A DNA stretch of 64,000 nucleotides from Neorhizobium populisoli (GCF_019430945.1 NZ_JAHYCB010000021.1:1-64000), one strand, 5' to 3'. Shown: positions 18,189 to 27,827, numbered from the stretch's first letter. Program-made: numbers and translations. Notes: generated from the letters alone by a model not told the origin.

Positions 18189-18464
18189 TCATCCGTAGAT
18201 CGGAGTGATCAAACGCTTGTTGTGGCTAATGTGCACCAGGATCGCCGAGGAAGAGCGAAAAGTGTGCAGAGCAAACGCAGCCGCATCAGACAAGCAGGCG
18301 GCGCGGGTTGAAGTGATGAAGAGGGCATGCCGCTTGATGAAATCGCGGATCTCGACGACCGGCTCCTCCACCGCGTCAAAGACATACAACCGAATGGGAC
18401 GGAGACGCGATCTCCATGCCGGGACCTTCGAGCTATCACTGGAGCCCAGTTCAGTTTTTCGCAT
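18189..18464 (-). CDS. Small hypothetical protein, weak support
   Basis: A 91-residue frame with the protein-like core RLYVFDAVEEPVVEIRDFIK, HALFITSTRAACLSDAAAFA and SAILVHISHNKRLITPIYG. It alternates hydrophobic and charged residues convincingly, but a second frame overlaps it and no clear ribosome binding site is seen. Unrecognised; it could be a remnant. Confidence 0.3.
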   Translation of the reverse strand: MRKTELGSSDSSKVPAWRSRLRPIRLYVFDAVEEPVVEIRDFIKRHALFITSTRAACLSDAAAFALHTFRSSSAILVHISHNKRLITPIYG

Positions 18465-18561
18465 CCAAATATGATCAGCCCTTATTAATAAGACTGCTTA
18501 ACTTAACTGTAAGCCGCCAGACATTATTATCGCCACAGCTCTAGATTTAGAAAAGCCTGGC

Positions 18562-20328
18562 ATGGACTATGAAGAAAAGCGCCTGCACGCGCTAACAAGC
18601 CTCAACCTTCTAGATACGCCGCCAAGCGAGAGTTTCGACCGCATCACCAGGATGGCGGCCCAGATTTTCCAGCTCCCGATTGCCGCAGTTTCGCTCACAG
18701 ATATCGACCGGCAGTGGTTCAAGTCGAAAGTGGGGGTCGACCACAACGCCATTCCGCGAACGAAAGCCCCGTGCGCGCAAGTCGCTGATAACTGCGAACT
18801 GGTCGTCATTGAAGATTTCGAACGCGACGAACGATACTGCGACAGCCTGCTGGGGGTAAGCGGGATCCGCTTCTACGCCGGCGCCCCACTTACGACGCGT
18901 GAGGGGTACAGCCTTGGCGCCCTCTGCGTGCTGGGCACAGAACCCAGGAAGATCACACAAGCAGAGAGCACTGCCCTGCAAGACCTCGCTTCCATGGTCA
19001 TGTCGCAAATCGAGCTCCAACACGCATTTGGTCGTATCGATCCGGTCAGCGGCCTGCCGAACCGAATACAGTTTACTGAGGATCTGGCGGACCTTGGCAA
19101 AGATGCGCCCGACGAGGAACGGGTCATCGTCGCTCTGGATCTCGCCCAACCCCATGAGATGGAGCGCCTCTCCGCGGTTATGGGACCTGCGGCGTGCGAA
19201 CAGATTATCCAGAATGCTGCACGCTCGGTGCAAACCATCCTCGGGCGGGTGACCAAGGTCTACCACGTCTCATCCGCTCAGTTCGTCTTTCTGGTCCCGT
19301 CAGAATTCGATGCCGTCAGTTATCGTTCTTCGCTCTTAAACCTGCTGGAGTCGGAAATCGTCGGTCCTGAGCTTAAATACGCCGTCACGCCAATTTGCGC
19401 GATGACGGCGTTTAGTCCCCTCTCGACCAGTCCCGGTGACTGTCTGAGGTCAGTCGCGAGCGCTGTGCAGGAGACCCGAGCGACCGAGAAATCGGTGGGG
19501 TATTTTTCCGACAGCCATGATCTGGATTTTCGCAGGAAGTTTCGCCTCCTCAACGATTTCGCCGCCGCACTGCGCGATACCAGCCAGTTACGCATCGTCT
19601 TGCAGCCGCGCGTTGATCTTGTGTCGGGTGAAATCGCGTCTGCCGAAGTGCTGCTCAGGTGGCGACATCCCGAACTCGGCGAAATATCGCCGGGTGAGTT
19701 TATCCCCGTTGTGGAAAACAGCGCGCTCGCATGGCCGATGACCTGCTGGGTTCTTCAACAGGCGTGCGCCAAGCTCGGCAAATGGCAGAGCCAGGGGATT
19801 GAAATCAAGTTGTCGGTGAATTTCGCTGCCAGCAATCTGAAGGAGGATGTACTTGGCCAAGTGCTGTCGGCGACCGCAGACGGGCAAGTGCCTTGCAGTT
19901 CACTCGAAATAGAGCTGACGGAAACGTCTCTGATGCACAACAGCGTCGAGGTTCTGGCGAAGCTTGATCAACTTGTCGAGCACGGCATAGGTCTTGCCAT
20001 CGATGATTTCGGCACAGGCTACAGCAGCCTCTCCTATCTTCAGCGGCTACCTGTGAACGTCGTAAAAATCGACCGGTCGTTCATCCAGAAGCTTGGAGAC
20101 GGGGCACGTGAGCAAAAGCTCGTACACTCGATGATCAAGCTGTCCCATGACATGGGCCATCGCGTTGTAGCAGAAGGCATCGAAGTTCCCGAGGCAGCAG
20201 ATCTGCTTCGCGCCATGGGATGCAACGAAGGCCAAGGCTACCACTTTGCTCGTCCGCTGGAGCTTGCCGCGTTTAACGGGTTCATCGACAAACGCAGGAC
20301 TGATTTGAATCTGCGAGCGATTGCTTGA
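18562..20328 (+). CDS. GAF-GGDEF(degenerate)-EAL cyclic-di-GMP phosphodiesterase
   Basis: 588 residues. The N-terminal GAF domain (1-150) reads MDYEEKRLHALTSLNLLDTP, AAVSLTDIDRQWFKSKVG and RFYAGAPLTTREGYSLGALC. The middle region (about 165-310) follows a diguanylate cyclase fold (GRIDPVSGLPNRIQFTEDL) but has no GGDEF signature, so it is degenerate. The C-terminal EAL domain has the signature as EVLLRW, then VNFAAS, ELTETSL, AIDDFGTGYSSLSYL, VKIDRSFI, VVAEGIE and GQGYHFARPL. All metal and catalytic residues expected for c-di-GMP hydrolysis are present. It is soluble, with no membrane segment, and probably lowers c-di-GMP in response to the GAF ligand. Confidence 0.93.
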   Translation: MDYEEKRLHALTSLNLLDTPPSESFDRITRMAAQIFQLPIAAVSLTDIDRQWFKSKVGVDHNAIPRTKAPCAQVADNCELVVIEDFERDERYCDSLLGVSGIRFYAGAPLTTREGYSLGALCVLGTEPRKITQAESTALQDLASMVMSQIELQHAFGRIDPVSGLPNRIQFTEDLADLGKDAPDEERVIVALDLAQPHEMERLSAVMGPAACEQIIQNAARSVQTILGRVTKVYHVSSAQFVFLVPSEFDAVSYRSSLLNLLESEIVGPELKYAVTPICAMTAFSPLSTSPGDCLRSVASAVQETRATEKSVGYFSDSHDLDFRRKFRLLNDFAAALRDTSQLRIVLQPRVDLVSGEIASAEVLLRWRHPELGEISPGEFIPVVENSALAWPMTCWVLQQACAKLGKWQSQGIEIKLSVNFAASNLKEDVLGQVLSATADGQVPCSSLEIELTETSLMHNSVEVLAKLDQLVEHGIGLAIDDFGTGYSSLSYLQRLPVNVVKIDRSFIQKLGDGAREQKLVHSMIKLSHDMGHRVVAEGIEVPEAADLLRAMGCNEGQGYHFARPLELAAFNGFIDKRRTDLNLRAIA

Positions 20329-20479
20329 ACCGAACGATTCGTTGTGCGTACTCCGACAGCCCGTTATTCGATCACTTCCGGCTGTTTCCGATGAAGCTCG
20401 GCCTATCGATGGCGCTGGCCCAGACGGCGACGCTTGTTAGTCCATCGGTGATGGCCAAGGGCTAGAGACGCCAACATCA

Positions 20480-21163
20480 CTAGATAAAGGACGGGTCTTC
20501 GTCCGTCTCGCTTTCGCCGCCTTCCGAGGCGGCCATTTCGTTTTGAACCGCCTTCCGGCTCAGCAGGCCGGCATCCTCGATGTGCTTCGATGTTAGGCAG
20601 GTCGCGCAAGGTGTCCATGCCGAAAGCGGAATGAAAGTGGGGCGTCGTCACATAGGTGTAGGGCGCGCCCGGCGTCGGGCTGCGTGGCCCGGAGCCGGTA
20701 AACCTGCGCCGCGCAAATTGCCAATGGTGTCGCGGCTGATTTCCTTGCCAAAAATCTTTGACAGCTCTCCGCGCGTCACCGGCTGGAAATATCCCACCGC
20801 CATCAGCACCATCGCCTCGAACTCGGAGAGCGCCGCCGCCCCTCCACGCGTCGGCACCGACGAGGCGCGGATCGCTTCGGCGAACCGCGGTCGGGTGCGG
20901 TGCTGCCAGCCGCCGGCAACCGGCACCAGCTCATAGGGATGATCTCGCAATTCCTCGACGAGGTGGTCGATCAGCAAATCGATACTGCAGTCTTTCCCAC
21001 CACCCGCGCCAGCGTCGCGCGGCAAAGATCGCCGCCTCAACCCGCAGCATCCACTCCGCCAGCGCATCCCCGGCGGGAACTGATCGAGTTCACGATCATA
21101 AAGCTGTTCGTCCGCGACGTTTGCCTTTCGGCGCGATGATTTGGCTGCAGGAGATCCGGCCAT
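20480..21163 (-). pseudogene. ScpB-like gene, decayed copy of the one at 58997
   Basis: Matches the intact ScpB-like gene from MAGSPAAKSSRRKANVADEQ to a TAG at 20480, in at least three frames. LYDRELDQFPPGMRW, KDCSIDLLIDHLVEELRDHP, GGWQHRTRPRFAEAIRAS, EFEAMVLMAVGYFQPVTRGE and SKIFGKEISRDTIGNLRGAG remain readable, then TPHFHSAFGMDTLRDLPNIE in another frame. The segment equivalent to MMRVEAVIFASAEPVSRETL is scrambled. It cannot produce the full protein. Confidence 0.8.
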
Positions 21164-21165
21164 CG

Positions 21166-21345
21166 TCACAACCCAAAGATCCGGAAGGATGAGCGGCCGG
21201 AGAATTCTCGCACTGCCTCGAATCTTTTTAAACGCTCGAGCAGCCGATTGGCCGCCCAACGCGACAAGTTGCTGCCGGGCTCCGAGGCGGGCAAGGCATC
21301 CTCGTTCAGCAATTTTTGGATCACCGGATCCGCACACCTGGTGCG
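21166..21345 (-). pseudogene. DUF1403 remnant (C-terminal 60 residues)
   Basis: Reads DPVIQKLLNEDALPASEPGS, NLSRWAANRLLERLKRFEAV and SFRIFGL, matching the end of the intact DUF1403 gene at 59683. Everything upstream of about 21345 is unrelated. It lies immediately before the decayed ScpB-like gene in the same order as in the intact module. Confidence 0.8.
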
Positions 21346-21707
21346 CAACTTAACTGGGCAGTTCTCAAACTCCCTCATTGACGTTCCAAACCTCGCAAAA
21401 TTTTGGATTTCCACGTCACTTTCGGCACGTCAAGGATTTCCAGCGTTACATTCTCGCAGCTTATTTCGCCTCTTCGCCATAGGGTGAGGTGATCATCGGT
21501 TTCGGGCGGACGCCCGCCCGACAGCGGTATGGTCCCACGCGGTAAGTGCATAGGGTGATCGCTAAATTCGGTTCTGGGCGCAGCGAGATATTCTGTAACA
21601 TGGTCACAGCCGAAGCCTGATTTGCTCCGGCTGGCTGCAACAGTGCTGTTTGCTTATATAGCACCATAATTACTTGATGGATTTGGACCACTGCTGGAGA
21701 CGCCCAT

Positions 21708-22091
21708 ATGAGAACACTGCTTCTCGCCTTGCTATTGATCGTTCCTCTGTCCCCCGCTTCCGCGGACAGCCTCTACGACAAATGCATGGACATGGCAGAC
21801 GGGATTAATCCAGGCTTCGGCAAATGTGGCGGCGAATGGGTCGCGCGCGCCGATGCAAAACTGAATACGGCTTGGAAAGAGCTGATGGGTCACTTCAAAG
21901 ATCGCGAGGAAGCCAAACAATATCTGTTAACCGAACAGCGGCTGTGGAATGCGTACAAGGAGAGCGGCTCCAATTTCTACAACAGCGGATTCGGCAGGGA
22001 GGGGCAGGTGATCCATTTCCCGGCTTGCCGGGCCAGGATTATCGAAAATCGGATAAATGACCTGGAAATTTATCGTTCCGATGCAGAATAG
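21708..22091 (+). CDS. LprI/DUF1311-like secreted protein
   Basis: 127 residues with a Sec signal peptide (MRTLLLALLLIVPLSPASA, cleavage after ASA). The mature part contains Cys pairs (YDKCMDMADG, GKCGGEW) and LNTAWKELMGHFKDREEAKQ, LLTEQRLWNAYKESGSNFY, typical of the lysozyme-inhibitor LprI N-terminal domain. It is expected in the periplasm or the outer envelope, where some relatives inhibit lysozyme. GGAG precedes the start. It stands alone and is convergent with the phospholipase gene. Confidence 0.8.
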   Translation: MRTLLLALLLIVPLSPASADSLYDKCMDMADGINPGFGKCGGEWVARADAKLNTAWKELMGHFKDREEAKQYLLTEQRLWNAYKESGSNFYNSGFGREGQVIHFPACRARIIENRINDLEIYRSDAE

Positions 22092-22123
22092 TACGTCACT
22101 CGATTCCGAGAAGCCCGCCAGTT

Positions 22124-23608
22124 TCATTTAAAAGTCCTTTTAGACGGTAGTCGTAGCAGTCCACGAAACAATCCCCGTCTCTCCATCGGTTCCATGATTG
22201 CCTCAGGACCTTCCGGATCGAGAATCTCGTTGTCCGCCAGCCATTGTTCCAGGCCGGAAGTCTCAGGGGTTTCGTACGGGATAAGAGTTGACCTGGTTCC
22301 CGCCCGCTCGCCGTCGCGGATTTCCCGCAATTCCTCAATGGCAGTAATAACCGACCCGGTGCGTTTGATGATGTCCGTGACATCCTGCGGGTCGGCTCCG
22401 AGGTGCTCCGCCAGTAGGTCATCCCGCAGATGAAACAGGCCGCTCGCCAAGTGCTCGTGCTCGCCCGCCTCGAAGGCAACGTCGCACTCGTTGTCGAAGC
22501 GCATTGACCGATTGTTGAAGTTCGAGGACCCTACCCGCATCGCCTTGTCATCAATAATCATCAGCTTCGAGTGGACGTAGATCGGCACGCCATTGGGGGT
22601 CACCGGATGATAAATTCGAAATCGGTTGTGTGGGTCGTGGAGACGCACTGACTCTCGCAGCCGCGCCCGTGCCGTATCCATCGCTAGCTCGCCAAGCCAA
22701 TTGTCGGCTTTGACCGGGTTGATGAGCACGACCTCCGGCCCATCCTCTTCCTTGAGACGTCTGGCGAGAGCCTGCGCGACAATCCGGGACGCGAAATACT
22801 GGCTTTCAGCATAGATAATCCGCGTCGCCGACATGATCATATCGACGTAAAGCCGCTCGATCTCGGAGATGCCCTCCTGATCTCCGTAGACCGGGCTTGT
22901 GCGAGAGATCCCCAGGTTGACAGGCCCGAAGGAGATTGCGTTGGCGATCGATGGCGGATCGAGCGGGCCGTCGACCGGTCGCAACTCCTCTCCGCCTGCC
23001 GATTTCCACCTCGCGCGGCAGAGATCACCGAGTGCGCGAGCAGCGGGCCCCGAGCAGAAACTCGAAGCGTCGTGCCAAGGATTGTAGGCTGTTCCGTTCG
23101 GTCGCCTGCGGAGTGGGTCGTCATCCAGATGTCGGCGCGTATCCCATCGCCCTGCCGTAACGTCGATACCGCCACAAAAGGCGATCGCATCGTCGATAAC
23201 GAGGATTTTCTGATGGTGCGAGCTCCCGACGGGATGGTTGCCGTCAAGCCGGGCGGTTATTTGGCGATGGAGTTTCCATCGCAGAAGATACGGAACGTTT
23301 GACGGTTTCGCCCAGCTCGATAAGAAGCCTGGGTTCCAGAGCAGGAGGCGGATCTCAAGGTCAGGGTTTCGCTTGGTCAGCCACAGAAGAAAATCGCCTA
23401 CATGGCTGGGGCCTTCGTATTGTTCGCCCGGGCGCCCAAGGGTAATCGATGCGTCGAAATCCCAGCCCACTAGGAAAATCGACTTTTTTGCTGACGTCAT
23501 AGCCGCCCGCGCAGCGGCAAAGTAAGCGTCAGCGTCTATTATGATCGAGAACTCGTCCGCCTGCTCTATCCGCCAAACATTGGTCGACGGCTGAAGCAGT
23601 TTCGGCAT
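22124..23608 (-). CDS. Phospholipase D-family protein (cardiolipin synthase-like)
   Basis: About 494 residues from the ATG at 23608 (a longer reading to 23650 is possible). Two HKD motifs are intact: HHQKILVIDDAIAFCGG near residue 145 and HSKLMIIDDKAMRVGSSNFN near 350. FLVGWDFDASITLGRP and RWDTRRHLDDDPLRRRPNG match the subgroup of soluble PLD-like proteins without a signal peptide. The enzyme should transfer or hydrolyse phosphatidyl groups through a phospho-His intermediate. The C-terminal 70 residues are acidic and family-specific. It stands alone. Confidence 0.9.
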   Translation of the reverse strand: MPKLLQPSTNVWRIEQADEFSIIIDADAYFAAARAAMTSAKKSIFLVGWDFDASITLGRPGEQYEGPSHVGDFLLWLTKRNPDLEIRLLLWNPGFLSSWAKPSNVPYLLRWKLHRQITARLDGNHPVGSSHHQKILVIDDAIAFCGGIDVTAGRWDTRRHLDDDPLRRRPNGTAYNPWHDASSFCSGPAARALGDLCRARWKSAGGEELRPVDGPLDPPSIANAISFGPVNLGISRTSPVYGDQEGISEIERLYVDMIMSATRIIYAESQYFASRIVAQALARRLKEEDGPEVVLINPVKADNWLGELAMDTARARLRESVRLHDPHNRFRIYHPVTPNGVPIYVHSKLMIIDDKAMRVGSSNFNNRSMRFDNECDVAFEAGEHEHLASGLFHLRDDLLAEHLGADPQDVTDIIKRTGSVITAIEELREIRDGERAGTRSTLIPYETPETSGLEQWLADNEILDPEGPEAIMEPMERRGLFRGLLRLPSKRTFK

Positions 23609-23730
23609 GAAAACGGTCCTTAGCTCAAAGCACCATAAAGCAGGCGCCAAAACCAGGTTATTGAGTATGAAACTGTATGTACGTCAAGTCTCTCACGGCG
23701 GCTTCCCTACTCAAAGAGTCGGCCGTCATC

Positions 23731-24130
23731 TTAGTCGTTATGCATTGGAAGAATGCGATGTTCCTTGAGAATTTCGCGTACCAGATCGGATGAAATCGGC
23801 TTTGCGATAAACTTTGCTTTTGCAGGCATATCGTCTGGCCCCGGTCGAGCCGCGCCTGAAGCGACAATCACCACGATATGCGGCCAACGGGCAGCTACAA
23901 CCTCGCCAGTTCAAGCCCATCGAAAACGCCCGGCATTTGCACATCGGTGATCAGTAACTTCAGGGATGGATGCCGCCCCAGGAATGCAATGCTTCATCCG
24001 CGGTGGTGGCCTCGATCACATCGAAGCCTTCATCCGAGACGATATCGGCAGTGTTCATGCGGATAAGCGGCTCGTCGTCAACAACGAGTGCGATCGGTTC
24101 TTGCAGCTGGGAGAATTCAACTTCATTCAT
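23731..24130 (-). pseudogene. Response-regulator receiver, two frameshifts
   Basis: The frame from the ATG at 24130 reads MNEVEFSQLQEPIALVVDDE, PLIRMNTADIVSDEGFDVIE, then shifts (about 24000) to SLKLLITDVQMPGVFDGLEL. It shifts again (about 23905) to HIVVIVASGAARPGPDDMPA and KAKFIAKPISSDLVREILKE, with a stop at 23731. All receiver landmarks (DD pocket, phospho-Asp, Lys-Pro) are present in sum, so the gene decayed recently or the two shifts are sequencing errors. Confidence 0.75.
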
Positions 24131-24218
24131 CGGTACAGAAGCTACGGGACGACCAAATGTTCCGCAGCCCTGCCGTCGCCTTCAAGCGTGCTGCCCAAAC
24201 ACCAAGCTCACAAGTGCT

Positions 24219-26156
24219 TTAAGTTCCGCTTGCGTCGACAGTTCGGGCGCGTGGGCGAACAGGCCTGCGGGTGCCTGATCTAAGTTTGACAGGGTCAAGA
24301 GCGATCAAGGCCGAGCGCGCCGCCTCGGCTATCGTCGAGGCGACAAAGTCTGCGCTGATATCGTCCGGCTCGATGGCTGGATAATCCTGTCCGTTTGCCG
24401 CAGGGATCAGGATGCCGACGCGCAGGCTTGGCTTAGCCCGTTTCATCCGGCGGATGGCCTGACGCGCATGCGACTTCGAACTGCCATTCAAGAAGCCGAC
24501 CACCACCGTGTCGACCTGGTCAAGCGGCAACACCGCCAATTTAGCGATTTCCAGTGAAGCGTAATCAGCGGTTGGGGCAGCAGCTCCCTGGATCACCAGC
24601 ACCTGACTGAGCATCGCAGCGACGACATCATCGATAGGGCCACGGCCGCCTATGCAAAGGATCGATCGGCCTTCGCCATCAGGCAGCGTGACTTCCAGCG
24701 GAAGTTCCGTGCCTCTGGGCTGCTGCTCATCAATGTGCTCCTCACCCTCCTCCTCGTCCGCGATTTCGGACAAGTTATCGATCAGGGTCCTCGCACTCGA
24801 CACGAAAAGATCGATTTGCGGGTCGGTCATCACTCCACGCTGACGGTCCAACTCGCCGAGCAGCAATGCCGGCAATCCGATCCGGTCATAATAATCGACG
24901 AGATAGTTTTCCTCTAGGTATTCTTCGGCATTATCGGTCGCCTCGTTCGGATCGCCCGAGAGCAGCCGCTGGTAGAGCTTTTCCTGCGGTTCCAGCACAG
25001 GTTCATTTCCGAGCAGCACGTCGAGGAAACCGAATTGCGGCACGTAACGACCCAGAACCACCAAACATACCGTCAACGGCGTCGACAACATCAGGCCAAG
25101 CGGTCCCCACAACCAAGACCAGAATATCGCGGAAACGATGATGGCGAGCGGCGACAGGCCCGTATGTGCGCCGTAAAGCCAGGGCTCTATCACGTTGTTG
25201 CTGACCAGTTCCGTTATCAGGAAGAGCGCTGCGACCCACGCGACCAGGGACCAACCCGGTGAGATGGCAAGGGCCAGAAACAGCGGCAAAATCATACCGA
25301 TCGCCGCACCGATATACGGAACGAAACGCAGCACCAGTGTCAGTAGCCCCCACAGAATGGCATTCGGGATCCCAAGAGCCCACAGCCCGACCATAATCGG
25401 CAGCGCGTACAGCGAGTTCACCACCAGCTGCATCAGCAAGTATTTGCCAACCCGTCCGCCGGCCTCCTGAAGAGCAGCGGTCGTCCTGTGAAGATCGCCC
25501 AACCCCACGAGACGGATAAAACGATCGCGCAGATCCTCGCGCTCAAGCAGCATGAATATCACCAGAACGATGACCAGGCCCGCGGTCGCAAATGGACTGA
25601 TCAGAGGCAGGATCAGATTGCCAAGCGTCTGGATAGGGTCGGAACGTGTGACGATTTCGACCAGCATCGGCTCGCGCGACCGCTCAGGGACTGGCTGGTT
25701 TTTGCTATCGGCGGCGCGGTTCTGCATCTCGGCACTAACCCGTTCGACGGCCTTGGTGAGATGATCGAGCATGCCATTTCCGGCACCCGCCTGGCTGAGG
25801 GCATGAACCTTGTTAACGAGATTGCGCTGATAAGTGGGAATATTCTCCGCAAGGTTTGCGACCTGGCTCCCAACCACGAAACTAAACAGCGCAATCGCGC
25901 AGAAAGCTGAGCTAACCGCCAGAATGACCGCTGCTATCTTGGGAACAGATCGCTTGCGAAGGAATGACACGATCGGCGCGAGCGAGAACGTTAGAAGAAG
26001 CGCGAGAGCGAGTGGGACGAAGATCTCCTGCCCAACCTTCAAAAGGACAGCGACACCGATCAGGATGAGGATCGTGCGGCCCGACAATCGGCTGTGCCCT
26101 AGAGCGTCGCGCACACCATACAAATCAGGCACCGGGGACGAGGTCGGTTTTATCAT
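24219..26156 (-). CDS. AI-2E-family membrane protein with extra C-terminal domain
   Basis: 645 residues from the ATG at 26156 (TTGGAG upstream; an in-frame TTG at 26168 is less likely). The first 370 residues are the eight-helix AI-2E/PerM permease fold: TILILIGVAVLLKVG, LALALLLTFSLAPIV, PFATAGLVIVLVIFMLLERE, LMQLVVNSLYALPIMVGLWA, GLLTLVLRFVPYIGAAIG, WLYGAHTGLSPLAIIVSAIF. Unlike the usual 350-400 residue members, it carries about 270 more soluble residues: an acidic linker (ADEEEGEEHIDEQQ) and an alpha/beta domain (RSILCIGGRGPIDDVVAAML, VDTVVVGFLN, RVGILIPAANG). Transport substrate and the role of the extension are unknown. Confidence 0.88.
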   Translation of the reverse strand: MIKPTSSPVPDLYGVRDALGHSRLSGRTILILIGVAVLLKVGQEIFVPLALALLLTFSLAPIVSFLRKRSVPKIAAVILAVSSAFCAIALFSFVVGSQVANLAENIPTYQRNLVNKVHALSQAGAGNGMLDHLTKAVERVSAEMQNRAADSKNQPVPERSREPMLVEIVTRSDPIQTLGNLILPLISPFATAGLVIVLVIFMLLEREDLRDRFIRLVGLGDLHRTTAALQEAGGRVGKYLLMQLVVNSLYALPIMVGLWALGIPNAILWGLLTLVLRFVPYIGAAIGMILPLFLALAISPGWSLVAWVAALFLITELVSNNVIEPWLYGAHTGLSPLAIIVSAIFWSWLWGPLGLMLSTPLTVCLVVLGRYVPQFGFLDVLLGNEPVLEPQEKLYQRLLSGDPNEATDNAEEYLEENYLVDYYDRIGLPALLLGELDRQRGVMTDPQIDLFVSSARTLIDNLSEIADEEEGEEHIDEQQPRGTELPLEVTLPDGEGRSILCIGGRGPIDDVVAAMLSQVLVIQGAAAPTADYASLEIAKLAVLPLDQVDTVVVGFLNGSSKSHARQAIRRMKRAKPSLRVGILIPAANGQDYPAIEPDDISADFVASTIAEAARSALIALDPVKLRSGTRRPVRPRARTVDASGT

Positions 26157-26438
26157 CGCGGTCTCCAACCTCTGGCCGAATCTCCGCAGACTGCCTGGGA
26201 GTTGGGCGGCGTTGCGAGTCTAAGGCATCTTGAGAGGCTGGTCACGCGGTCCCGGCCTCTGCGAAGCGCACACTCCGTCATTGGTATACGGTTGCACCGG
26301 AGTATCGGACCTGCGTCCCGGGCCTCAGGCGGTGCGCAGTCGATGGCTGAGGACCGTTAGCGGCGGAACGAACGGCCTGGCGAGGAGTTCTCTGCTCACG
26401 GACCCGTGAACGCGGATCCGACACGAAAGGATGTCTCC

Positions 26439-26756
26439 ATGAAAACCATTATTTTCGCCGCAGCGCTCGTCGGCGCATCGGCACTGTCGGCCTTTGCCCA
26501 GACAACGCCCGCCACGACGACAGACGGCAATACTCCTGCTGTTGCCACACCAGACACGAAGAATGCTACCGCTCCCGTCGAGGGCGCCAACAGCTTCACC
26601 GAAGGTCAGGCCAAGGATCGCATCGAAAAGGCTGGTTACTCCGAGGTCAAGGATCTCAAGAAGGACGACAAAGGCATCTGGATGGCGTCGGGCATGAAGG
26701 ATGGTAAGGCCGTCATGATCGCCCTCGACTACCAGGGCAACGTTGTCGCCAAGTAA
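26439..26756 (+). CDS. Small periplasmic PepSY-like protein
   Basis: 105 residues. The start is the ATG at 26439, preceded by AAAGGA. A signal peptide (MKTIIFAAALVGASALSAFA, cleaved after AFA) is followed by a Thr/Ala-rich linker. A compact domain of about 60 residues (FTEGQAKDRIEKAGYSEVKD, LKKDDKGIWMASGMKDGKAV, MIALDYQGNVVAK) has the alpha-beta-beta pattern of PepSY-type modules. Function is unknown; small PepSY proteins are thought to modulate peptidases or envelope stress. It precedes a stress-protein gene by 28 bases and probably forms an operon with it. Confidence 0.75.
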   Translation: MKTIIFAAALVGASALSAFAQTTPATTTDGNTPAVATPDTKNATAPVEGANSFTEGQAKDRIEKAGYSEVKDLKKDDKGIWMASGMKDGKAVMIALDYQGNVVAK

Positions 26757-26784
26757 GCAATTCATCTCCAAGGAGGAGACACAC

Positions 26785-27387
26785 ATGAAAACTGTTACCG
26801 GACTTTTTGACGATTACACAGACGCAAGCTCTGCCGTTAGCGCGCTGGAATCCGCGGGCGTTCCGTCCAACGATATCAGCATCGTCTCCAACAACGCCGA
26901 CAACCGCCACGGCGACCATTCCAATGCCGGCGAAGACGCCGGGACAGGCGCCGGTATCGGTGCGGTGGTCGGCGGCGCTGGCGGTCTCCTGACCGGCCTT
27001 GGCTTAATGGCGATCCCGGGCGTCGGCCCGGTCGTGGCGGCCGGCTGGCTTGCCGCTACAGCGGCCGGTGCTGTTGCGGGTGCCGTCGCTGGTGGTGCCG
27101 CAGGCGGTATTATTGGGGCCATGACCAGCTCCGGCGTCTCTGAAGCGGATGCTCACGTGTATGCCGAGGGCGTTCGCCGCGGCGGATCGCTGGTGACCGC
27201 CAAGGTCGACGATGCGCTCGTGCCTGAAGCCGAGGCGATCCTCAAGCGCTCGAACTGGGTCGATCCGGCCCAGCGCCGCGTTGCCTACAACGAACAGGGC
27301 TGGACCAAGTTCGATGACACGCTCGATCCCTACGGACCGGAACAGATCAAACAGGAACGCGGTCGCTACCGGCGCCCTGGCCTCTGA
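26785..27387 (+). CDS. General-stress-protein-17M-like membrane protein
   Basis: 200 residues from the ATG at 26785, with a strong AAGGAGGAG leader. The N-terminus (MKTVTGLFDDYTDASSAVSA, LESAGVPSNDISIVSNNAD) is the heat-induced/YflT-type domain. A long glycine-alanine-rich hydrophobic centre follows (TGAGIGAVVGGAGGLLTGLG, AAGAVAGAVAGGAAGGIIGA), probably a membrane hairpin. VYAEGVRRGGSLVTAKVDDA follows. Relatives are induced by general stress in Rhizobiales. A hairpin terminator lies directly downstream. Confidence 0.8.
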   Translation: MKTVTGLFDDYTDASSAVSALESAGVPSNDISIVSNNADNRHGDHSNAGEDAGTGAGIGAVVGGAGGLLTGLGLMAIPGVGPVVAAGWLAATAAGAVAGAVAGGAAGGIIGAMTSSGVSEADAHVYAEGVRRGGSLVTAKVDDALVPEAEAILKRSNWVDPAQRRVAYNEQGWTKFDDTLDPYGPEQIKQERGRYRRPGL

Positions 27388-27398
27388 GCCATAAAATC

Positions 27399-27427
27399 AC
27401 GCGCGTTCTCAAGAGCGCGCGTTTTCT
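27399..27427 (+). terminator. Rho-independent terminator
   Basis: ACGCGCGTTCT pairs with AGAGCGCGCGT (one G-U pair) around a 3-base loop, followed by TTTTCTTCT. It sits 12 bases after the stress-protein stop. Confidence 0.8.
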
Positions 27428-27477
27428 TCTAACGTAACCGAGGGTCACCGGGTGCTGACCAATGTGAGGAGACCACC

Positions 27478-27827
27478 ATGGCCAAGGAAATAAAAAACTC
27501 GACGAGCTGTTTCACGACACACTGAAAGACGTCTATTTTGCCGAAGGCAAGATTGTCGACACTCTTCCGAAGATGGAAAAGGCCGCCAAGAGCAAGGAGC
27601 TTAAGGCGGCGTTCACCAAGCATCTGGCAGAGACCAAGGTACATGGCGAACGCCTCGAGCAGGTGTTCAAGATTATCGGCGCCAAGCCGGAGAAAAAGAC
27701 CTGCGATGCCATTCTCGATTACCGACGAAGCGACGAGATCATGAAGGATTACTTCCGCCACCCGGGAACCCTCGCCGCGACTGACGGCAATTTTAAGTAT
27801 CGTCAGGGTCCGAAACATTGCCTTTGA
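27478..27827 (+). pseudogene. YciF/DUF892-like ferritin-fold protein, frameshifted and truncated
   Basis: A good leader (GAGGAG) and ATG at 27478 encode MAKE, but the A-run that follows throws the frame and hits TGA within 16 codons. In the correct frame the protein reads KKLDELFHDTLKDVYFAEGK, IVDTLPKMEKAAKSKELKAA, FTKHLAETKVHGERLEQVFK and CDAILDYRRSDEIMKDYF, the YciE/YciF ferroxidase-like fold. The last 50 or so residues diverge after KDYF. The lesion lies in a homopolymer, so a sequencing error cannot be excluded for the first shift, but the lost C-terminus is real. Confidence 0.7.
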
